From assembly GCA_021807585.1 (NCBI GenBank), contig JAKBCQ010000265.1:1-5298 (forward strand): a DNA stretch of 5,298 nt, given 5' to 3'. The stretch comes from Planctomycetota bacterium. Lineage in GTDB: Bacteria > Planctomycetota > Planctomycetia > Isosphaerales > Isosphaeraceae. Position numbers and translations under genes: made by a program. The notes beneath the pieces are model-generated. The model searched no databases. It saw only the letters and a list, made by a program, of their open reading frames with translations, and was not told the DNA's origin. Positions 1-4,296 of this stretch are shown one piece after another (position 1 is the first letter of the stretch; every line of letters starts with the position of its first letter).

Positions 1-519
1 ATAAATATATTATTTATTTGCATTTGGAATGGATGTCGACGATCGGGGTCGAATCGGGGGGGCTATTGATCATGGCGGTCAATCGCGATTGAGAGGCGCG
101 GGTTTAGGGGGGCGAAACGGGGTTGGGGAACGTGAAACCGTTCGGAAGGGGACGGAAACGATCTGAATTCTTTGGTAAGGCGCGTCGTTTTTTCGCGGCG
201 ATTTGTCGTAACTTTTGGGATCACCGTGTTTTATGCCGATCGATACTTCTCTTGCCCGATTTTGATCCGCCGCATACGATTCGCGGCCGTCGGTCCTTGA
301 GGTTCGGAGGATCGCCGCGATGGATCTCGCGGCGCGTCGACGCCGGACGCTCCGACGACGTTTTCGACGGATCGAAATCGTCAGAACTTCAAGCGACGGT
401 CGAGTTCGGCTCGATATTTGAAGAGAAGCCGTCCGATGTGGAAACGCCGTGTACCGACGCTTCCTCATTCGACTTGTCGCCCGCTTCCGCCCACGCGCCC
501 GTACCGGTTAGGTTGAGAA
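1..519. other. Non-coding or unassigned left region
   Basis: No convincing gene is seen here. The first 30 bases are nearly all A/T, then composition becomes GC-rich with G runs at 56-62 (seven G) and 107-112 (six G). Open frames exist on both strands, but they are arginine-rich, lack recognisable motifs, and the longest + frame runs 170 bases into the deacetylase gene in a different frame. A perfect palindrome lies at 79-92. A weak sigma70-like pair, TTGCCC (252-257) and TACGAT (275-280) with a 17-base spacer, could drive the deacetylase with a leader of about 230 bases, but each hexamer matches consensus at only four of six positions. The AT-rich edge could be the promoter of a gene further left. 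Confidence 0.5.
79..92. repeat. Perfect 14-bp palindrome, possible operator
   Basis: TCAATCGCGATTGA reads identically on both strands with no spacer; the symmetry stops at the flanking G-G pair. It lies in the non-coding region about 430 bases upstream of the deacetylase start. A symmetric site of this length is typical of a dimeric regulator's operator, but no regulator gene is in the window and the role is inference. The genome's general excess of CGAT/ATCG words raises the chance of accidental palindromes. Confidence 0.35.
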
Positions 520-1425
520 ATGAGTCCGATACGTTATTTGATCGTCACGGCCGACGATTTCGGCGTCGGTCCGCCGACGTCGCGGGGGATTCTCGACCTG
601 GCCCTGATGGGACGGTTGACGACATCGGTCCTCCTCGTCAATTCGCCGTACGCCGAAGAGTCGGTGGCGGCATGGAAGCTCGACGGTGAACCGATCGATC
701 TCGGCTGGCACGCGTGCCTGACGCTCGATCGCCCCGTCTCGCCGCCCCGCGACGTCCCCAGTCTGGTCGATGTCGACGGTCGCTTCCGCCCGCTCGCGTC
801 GTTTTTGAAGCGGGTCGCGCTCGGGCTCGTGCGGCGCGACGACGTCCGCCGCGAACTGCAAGCGCAGTGCGAGCGGTTTATCGATCTCGTCGGCCGTCCT
901 CCCGCGATCGTCAATTCGCATCATCATATTCATGCATTACGATTAATTGGACGCGAACTCGCGGGGGTATCGGCGCGGTTTGAGAATCGTCCGTTCGTGC
1001 GTCGGGTGCGCGAGCCGTGGTGGAAGATCGCATCGATACCGGGCGCTCGGGGCAAGCGGATCTTGCTCAACGTGATCGGTTCGGGCGAGGCGCGCCGGCT
1101 CGATCGCCGCGGCTATCCGGGAGCGGATTGGCTAGCGGGCGTCTCCGATTGTCGAACGTCGTACGACCCCGAGTTGATCGTCCGCTGGCTTTCCGATTTA
1201 CCGGGAAGGATCGTCGAATGGGCGTGCCATCCCGGCGAGTTCGACCCCACGCTCGCCGGCCGCGACGGCGAGCTTGAAGACGGCGCCCTCGCCTGGAGGG
1301 TAAACGAGCTGAAGATGCTCGCCGACGAGCGCTTCGTCGCCGCGTGCCGCCAAGCGGGATTCGTCGTCGCGTCTCCTTCAATCCTTGCGGATATGCTTGG
1401 AACAAGGGGACGTTATGTCGCTTGA
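520..1425 (+). CDS. YdjC/ChbG-family carbohydrate deacetylase
   Basis: The 301-residue product matches the YdjC family, metal-dependent enzymes that remove acetyl groups from N-acetylated sugars; known members include ChbG (chitooligosaccharides), HpnK (hopanoids) and NaxD (undecaprenyl-phosphate GalNAc). Visible signatures are TADDFG at residues 10-15 (catalytic Asp and metal ligand region), GWH at 62-64 with His64 a likely metal ligand, SHHHIH at 133-138 with the second metal histidine, and CHPGE at 236-240. Length is usual for the family. No signal peptide or membrane segment is seen, so it should be cytoplasmic. The ATG at 520 is chosen because the conserved beta strand begins at once; the upstream GGTTGAGAA is a poor ribosome site. 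Its 3' end overlaps the next gene by 11 bases, implying coupled translation with a family 2 glycosyltransferase. Family is certain; the substrate, probably a lipid-linked amino sugar, is inferred from the neighbour. Confidence 0.9.
   Translation: MSPIRYLIVTADDFGVGPPTSRGILDLALMGRLTTSVLLVNSPYAEESVAAWKLDGEPIDLGWHACLTLDRPVSPPRDVPSLVDVDGRFRPLASFLKRVALGLVRRDDVRRELQAQCERFIDLVGRPPAIVNSHHHIHALRLIGRELAGVSARFENRPFVRRVREPWWKIASIPGARGKRILLNVIGSGEARRLDRRGYPGADWLAGVSDCRTSYDPELIVRWLSDLPGRIVEWACHPGEFDPTLAGRDGELEDGALAWRVNELKMLADERFVAACRQAGFVVASPSILADMLGTRGRYVA
1405..1410 (+). promoter_or_regulatory. Shine-Dalgarno site deciding the glycosyltransferase start
   Basis: AGGGGA sits four bases before the ATG at 1415, inside the end of the deacetylase gene. 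It is better than any site before the other candidate starts: the in-frame ATG at 1385 lacks one, 1508 has GAGGA at 1493-1497 (ten bases away), and 1603 has none. Confidence 0.5.
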
Positions 1426-2344
1426 TTCCACAGACGATTCAAATCGTCGATCCGGGTCGACCGTCGGTCGACCTCTTTCCCCCCCCGGGTTCGAGGATTC
1501 GCGTGCGATGAACGGTTCGGAAACTCTCGGCGCGGCTGAAACTCGCCCGGTCGGCTTTGAAACGGCTTCGAATCGACTCGACCCCTTTCAGCCGCCGCAT
1601 AAAATGTTTCTTACGCGTGTTTGTAATTTATCAGTGATCATGCCGTTTTATAATGAGAAGTCGACCGCCGCCAAAACGGCGGCCGCGGTGATCGAGCACG
1701 CGGCGCGGAACCCGCGGCGCCAGTTCGTCCTCGCCGACGACGGTTCGACCGACGACACTCCGCGGATTCTCGCCGAGATCGTCGCGAAAGCCGCGGTCGC
1801 GGGGGTCGAGGTCGTCCGATTTCCCGTCAATCAGGGGAAAGGACGAACGATCAAATCGGCGCTCGCGCGCTGCTCGGGAGAAGCCGTCTGCTTCCTCGAC
1901 GGCGATCTTGCGTATTCTCTTGATTATTTAAGTATTATTGAAACAAAATTAATTGATCATGAAATAGTGATCGGTTCGCGGACGGCGGCGGGGGATCGAT
2001 CCGATCGCGGCGCGCGTCGGCTTTACGGGTCGACGTTCAACTGGATCGTCCGGAAGTCGCTCGGATTGCCGTATCGCGATACGCAGGCGGGGCTTAAAGG
2101 ATTTCGCCGCGGCGTCGCCGATCGTCTTTTCGGGCTGCAACGGCTCGAGGGGTTCGGTTTCGACGTCGAACTCCTCTTCCTGGCGCGGAAATTCGGCTAC
2201 GGAGTCGCCGAAATCCCGGCGCGCGTTCGTCCCGATCATACGTACAAGGCGTCGTTCCGCAGGCTTTTCGTCGATTCGGGAGAGGCCTTTCGCGAGGTGA
2301 TGCGGATTCGACGCAACGATCGCCGCGGCCTTTATTCGATTTAG
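1415..2344 (+). CDS. Family 2 glycosyltransferase, polyprenyl-phosphate sugar synthase-like
   Basis: A GT-A fold glycosyltransferase of family 2, closest in pattern to dolichyl-phosphate glucose/mannose synthases, which move a sugar from a nucleotide donor to a polyprenyl phosphate. From the ATG at 1415 (309 residues): a polar low-complexity extension at 1-62; the core opening NLSVIMPFYNE at 71-81; DDGSTDDT at 108-115 (nucleotide binding); DGDL at 162-165, the metal-binding Asp-x-Asp; IGSR at 186-189; DTQAGLKGF at 222-230; GFGFDVELL at 246-254 with the likely catalytic Asp. No transmembrane segment is visible, unlike FlmF2- or GtrB-type enzymes, so membrane contact would be peripheral. It overlaps the deacetylase gene by 11 bases, suggesting one pathway. 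The extension has weaker codon bias (34 of 62 codons end in G/C, against 44 of 57 in a core stretch) and contains a hairpin and a C8 run, so translation may instead begin at 1508 or 1603. Donor and acceptor are not determinable. Confidence 0.88.
   Translation: MSLDSTDDSNRRSGSTVGRPLSPPGFEDSRAMNGSETLGAAETRPVGFETASNRLDPFQPPHKMFLTRVCNLSVIMPFYNEKSTAAKTAAAVIEHAARNPRRQFVLADDGSTDDTPRILAEIVAKAAVAGVEVVRFPVNQGKGRTIKSALARCSGEAVCFLDGDLAYSLDYLSIIETKLIDHEIVIGSRTAAGDRSDRGARRLYGSTFNWIVRKSLGLPYRDTQAGLKGFRRGVADRLFGLQRLEGFGFDVELLFLARKFGYGVAEIPARVRPDHTYKASFRRLFVDSGEAFREVMRIRRNDRRGLYSI
1455..1473 (+). repeat. Perfect inverted repeat, 8-bp stem with 3-base loop
   Basis: The self-palindromic octamer GGTCGACC occurs twice with GTC between (1455-1462 and 1466-1473). 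In RNA this can fold as a GC-rich 8-bp stem-loop, and each copy is itself symmetric in DNA. It begins 40 bases after the preferred glycosyltransferase ATG at 1415 and is followed five bases later by a run of eight C. It has no U tract, so it is not a standard intrinsic terminator. It could be an attenuator, a structure affecting ribosome access, a protein site or chance. Confidence 0.45.
1479..1486 (+). repeat. Run of eight C in the glycosyltransferase 5' end
   Basis: Eight consecutive C within the low-complexity N-terminal coding extension (codons for Ser-Pro-Pro, near residues 22-24), preceded by CTCTTT and followed by GGG. The present length keeps the frame from ATG 1415 open into the enzyme core. 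Homopolymers of G/C in sugar transferase genes can slip and switch expression, although eight is near the lower limit for known switching tracts. Confidence 0.5.
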
Positions 2345-2406
2345 AAAGGGCGATTGAAAAGCGATTGTGAAACCGCGAGGATGAGGGTCGTGGCGCCGCG
2401 GCTGAA

Positions 2407-3348
2407 TCAAAGCGGAAAAAGCTTTCCAGAGAGGGACGATTCGCGATCATCGGGATCGCGGAATTTGCGTCGCGATCGCCGTCGCGGCGGCGCGCTGGGA
2501 TCGACTTTGGGGTCTTCACCCCCCTCGAGCGGATCGCCGGGCTGAATCGCGGCGAGCCGATCCCGCGCACGTTCGGCGTATTCGGGCGAAAGCTCAAAGC
2601 CCATATAGCGGCGATTGAGCTTCTTGGCGACCGCGAGCGTCGTCCCGCTGCCGCTGAACGGGTCGAGCACAAGATCCCCCTCGTTTGAACACGCCTTGAT
2701 GATCCTGCCGAGAATCTTCTCGGGCATCTGGCAGCCGTGCCATCCGGCGCGTTCCTTGAAAGTCCCGCACACCCGCGAAACCCACCACACGTCGTCGGAC
2801 GCGGGAAAGCCGCCGGAGACGTCTTGCGGTCGCAAAATCCAGGTGTCGTCGGGGAGCCGACCCGTCGGGTTCGACCGCGAGTCGGCGTAAATCAACTGCC
2901 GCGCCGAGGGAACTCGAATCGTCTCGTCGTTGAAACAAAAAGTATTGGCATCTTTCACAAAATAAAATAAGTGCGCATGACTTCTGTTAAACTTGCGAAC
3001 GCAATTGACGCCGAACGTGTAATACCAGACGACCCAGTTGCGGCAGACGAGGCCGAGTTCGCGTTGAAAGATCATTTTGAGCTCGGCGGCGAATTCATCG
3101 CCGATCGCCAGCCAGAACGTGCCGTTCGGCTTGAGCGCTCGAACGATTCCCTCGCCCCATTCCCGCGTCCAGTTCAGATACCTGTCGTCGTCGTGTTTAT
3201 CGTGATACACATCGTAATCATAGCCGATGTTGAAAGGAGGATCGGCGAAAGCGAGATCGACCGAGCCCTCCTCGAGCGCCGCGAGCCCCTGGACGCAATC
3301 GATCGCGCGCGGCTCGGCTTGCGAACGATCGTCGTTTTGATCCGTCAT
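2407..3348 (-). CDS. Beta-class DNA methyltransferase, probably adenine-N6, orphan
   Basis: The 313-residue product is an AdoMet-dependent DNA methyltransferase of the N6-adenine/N4-cytosine family. The catalytic motif IV DPPFN is at 36-40 and precedes the AdoMet-binding motif [10 protein letters not shown] at 229-237, the order that defines the beta class. Motif X is in the stretch [15 protein letters not shown] (199-213) and motif II around FELSPEYAE (251-259). DPPF rather than SPP favours adenine as target. The target-recognition segment is probably about residues 140-198. The tail (270-313) is poorly conserved-looking and basic, with RRRSRRKF at 289-296. The start is supported by GGGAGGA five bases upstream. 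No restriction endonuclease or specificity subunit is in the window, so this looks like a solitary enzyme used for regulation or genome maintenance, though a partner outside cannot be excluded. It converges on the family 2 glycosyltransferase with a 62-base gap that shows no clear terminator. Recognition sequence unknown. Confidence 0.92.
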   Translation of the reverse strand: MTDQNDDRSQAEPRAIDCVQGLAALEEGSVDLAFADPPFNIGYDYDVYHDKHDDDRYLNWTREWGEGIVRALKPNGTFWLAIGDEFAAELKMIFQRELGLVCRNWVVWYYTFGVNCVRKFNRSHAHLFYFVKDANTFCFNDETIRVPSARQLIYADSRSNPTGRLPDDTWILRPQDVSGGFPASDDVWWVSRVCGTFKERAGWHGCQMPEKILGRIIKACSNEGDLVLDPFSGSGTTLAVAKKLNRRYMGFELSPEYAERARDRLAAIQPGDPLEGGEDPKVDPSAPPRRRSRRKFRDPDDRESSLSGKLFPL

Positions 3349-3353
3349 CGTCT

Positions 3354-3360
3354 TCCTCCC
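3354..3360 (-). promoter_or_regulatory. Strong Shine-Dalgarno site of the methyltransferase
   Basis: On the - strand GGGAGGA lies five bases before the ATG at 3348-3346. It is the clearest ribosome site in the window and fixes the start; the other genes here have weak or no such site. Confidence 0.7.
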
Positions 3361-3380
3361 GTCGGCTTGATCATCGAAGA

Positions 3381-3410
3381 AAGATAAGCCAAAGGATCGT
3401 CCGCGTTCAA
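3381..3410 (-). promoter_or_regulatory. Candidate sigma70-type promoter of the methyltransferase
   Basis: Read on the - strand, TTGAAC (3410-3405) and TATCTT (3386-3381) are separated by 18 bases. Each matches four of six consensus positions. Transcription would begin near 3374, giving a leader of about 26 bases that contains the strong ribosome site. Position fits well; the hexamers themselves are only moderate. Confidence 0.35.
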
Positions 3411-3464
3411 GACTCCGCCGGCCGAGATCACAAGAATGTACGATATTTCACGTTAAATGAACAC

Positions 3465-3473
3465 TGTTATAAA
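3465..3473 (+). promoter_or_regulatory. Candidate extended -10 promoter element for hpt
   Basis: TGTTATAAA matches the extended -10 form TGnTATAAT at all but the last base, inside the only AT-rich patch of the divergent region. No good -35 is visible, which extended -10 promoters can tolerate. Transcription would begin near 3480 and leave a leader of roughly 295 bases before the TTG start of hpt, which is unusually long; a closer, unrecognised promoter is equally possible. Confidence 0.25.
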
Positions 3474-3774
3474 AGAGCGGCGATTCCGACTCGACGATCG
3501 ACCGAATGACGTTTCAGGCGAGCTCGCGGAGCGAGGGAATGGAGCGAAACGCGCGATCGGCTCGCGGTTTTGAGGTTCGCTTGTCGCGGGTGGCGTTGTG
3601 AGCCAAGATGAATTGGAACGAACACGATCGCCGTGATCGAACGCGAACGCATGGCTCGATCGCGCGCGAAAGATCCGTGGTTTCGATCGAATCGTCGGCG
3701 ACTCCTCGGTACGATCGAAACGCCTGCGCGGCGGGGTTTCCAACGAATCGAACGCTTTTCGCGAGACGCTGAAT

Positions 3775-4296
3775 TTGAGAATCTTGATTGACGAGGACCG
3801 AATCCGTCGCCGCGTCGGCGAGCTCGCGATGCGGATCGAAGCCGATTACGCGGGCAAGCCGCTGACGATCGTCGCGGTGCTGACGGGGAGCCTCATTCTC
3901 CTCGCCGACCTGATGCGCAGGATTCATCTGCCGTTGCGTGTGGCGCTCTTGCAGGCGAGCAGTTACCGCGGAGCGACGACGACCGCGGGGTCGCTCGTCC
4001 TCAACACGTCGTTCCTGCCGTCGGTCGAGGGACGCGACGTGTTACTGCTTGACGATATCCTCGACACGGGGCGGACGCTCGTGGAATTGGTTGATCATGT
4101 TCGCGATCGGGGGGCGAGTTCGGTGCGGACCGCGGTGCTGTTGCGGAAGCTCGGCAGGCAGGTCGTCGCGATCGAGCCCGATTACGTCGGCTTCGAGATT
4201 CCCGACGCGTTCGTCGTCGGCTACGGTCTTGATTTCAACGACGATCACCGTCATTTACCTTACATCGCCATTCTCGAAGAGATCCTCGACGCTTGA
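3775..4296 (+). CDS. hpt: Hypoxanthine (guanine) phosphoribosyltransferase
   Basis: A cytoplasmic purine salvage enzyme that joins hypoxanthine or guanine to PRPP to give IMP or GMP. The 173-residue product is of normal length for bacterial enzymes. Visible are the PRPP-contact loop LTGSL at 36-40, the flexible loop beginning SSYRG at 62-66, the PRPP signature LLLDDILDTGRTL at 90-102 with the acidic pair Asp93-Asp94, the base-contact lysine region LLRKLG at 122-127 (Lys125), and the C-terminal block PDYVGFEIPDAFVVGYGLDF at 135-154. The start is TTG, chosen because the family's N-terminus (I-x-E/D-x-I) begins right after it; no ATG or GTG lies nearby, a CTG two codons earlier is possible, and the ribosome site is weak. 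The stop overlaps the next gene's TTG as TTGA, so the two are probably cotranslated even though a glycosyltransferase is an unusual partner for purine salvage. Confidence 0.93.
   Translation: MRILIDEDRIRRRVGELAMRIEADYAGKPLTIVAVLTGSLILLADLMRRIHLPLRVALLQASSYRGATTTAGSLVLNTSFLPSVEGRDVLLLDDILDTGRTLVELVDHVRDRGASSVRTAVLLRKLGRQVVAIEPDYVGFEIPDAFVVGYGLDFNDDHRHLPYIAILEEILDA

Larger units (their letters stand above)
3349..3774. other. Divergent intergenic region between methyltransferase and hpt
   Basis: This 426-base stretch separates the - strand methyltransferase from the + strand phosphoribosyltransferase. The methyltransferase side holds its ribosome site and a candidate promoter. A short AT-rich block at about 3430-3475 includes an extended -10 like sequence facing hpt. 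The remainder up to 3774 is GC-rich, has no recognisable gene or tRNA, and contains six CGATCG hexamers (starting at 3495, 3554, 3625, 3657, 3684 and 3712) plus a 10-bp palindrome GCGAGCTCGC at 3518-3527. Open frames on the - strand here are arginine- and serine-rich, mutually overlapping and without family signatures, so they are not called. Confidence 0.6.

Noticed and set aside
79..468. 129-codon - strand open frame in the left region
   Set aside because: It is dominated by Arg and Ser runs typical of antisense frames in GC-rich DNA, with no motif and no ribosome site noticed.
123..689. 188-codon + strand open frame covering the left region
   Set aside because: It overlaps the clear deacetylase gene by 170 bases in another frame, shows no family motif, is arginine-rich, and has mixed third-position composition.
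1667..1683. GCCGCC-AAAAC-GGCGGC stem-loop in the family 2 glycosyltransferase
   Set aside because: It lies in the coding core encoding an alanine-rich helix with favoured GCC/GCG codons, so the symmetry is explained by codon use.
2345..2406. Possible bidirectional terminator in the convergent gap
   Set aside because: Only a 5-bp stem with a 19-base loop (CCGCG at 2373-2377, CGCGG at 2397-2401) and no T tract; too weak. A direct repeat GCGATTG (2350-2356, 2361-2367) is also there without evident role.
2971..3387. 138-codon + strand frame opposite the methyltransferase
   Set aside because: It mirrors the codon periodicity of the methyltransferase, whose motifs are unmistakable on the other strand.
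3349..3774. tRNA or structured RNA gene in the divergent region
   Set aside because: A GGTTCG stretch near 3574 resembled a T-loop, but no acceptor stem or anticodon arm could be paired around it.
3517..3828. Identical 12-mer GGCGAGCTCGCG at 3517-3528 and 3817-3828, exactly 300 bases apart
   Set aside because: The second copy encodes Gly-Glu-Leu-Ala in hpt with ordinary codons for this genome; the exact spacing is probably chance.
3514..3927. - strand frame spanning the intergenic region and the start of hpt
   Set aside because: Part of it is antisense to hpt, it has no recognisable domain, and the portion outside hpt is low in complexity.
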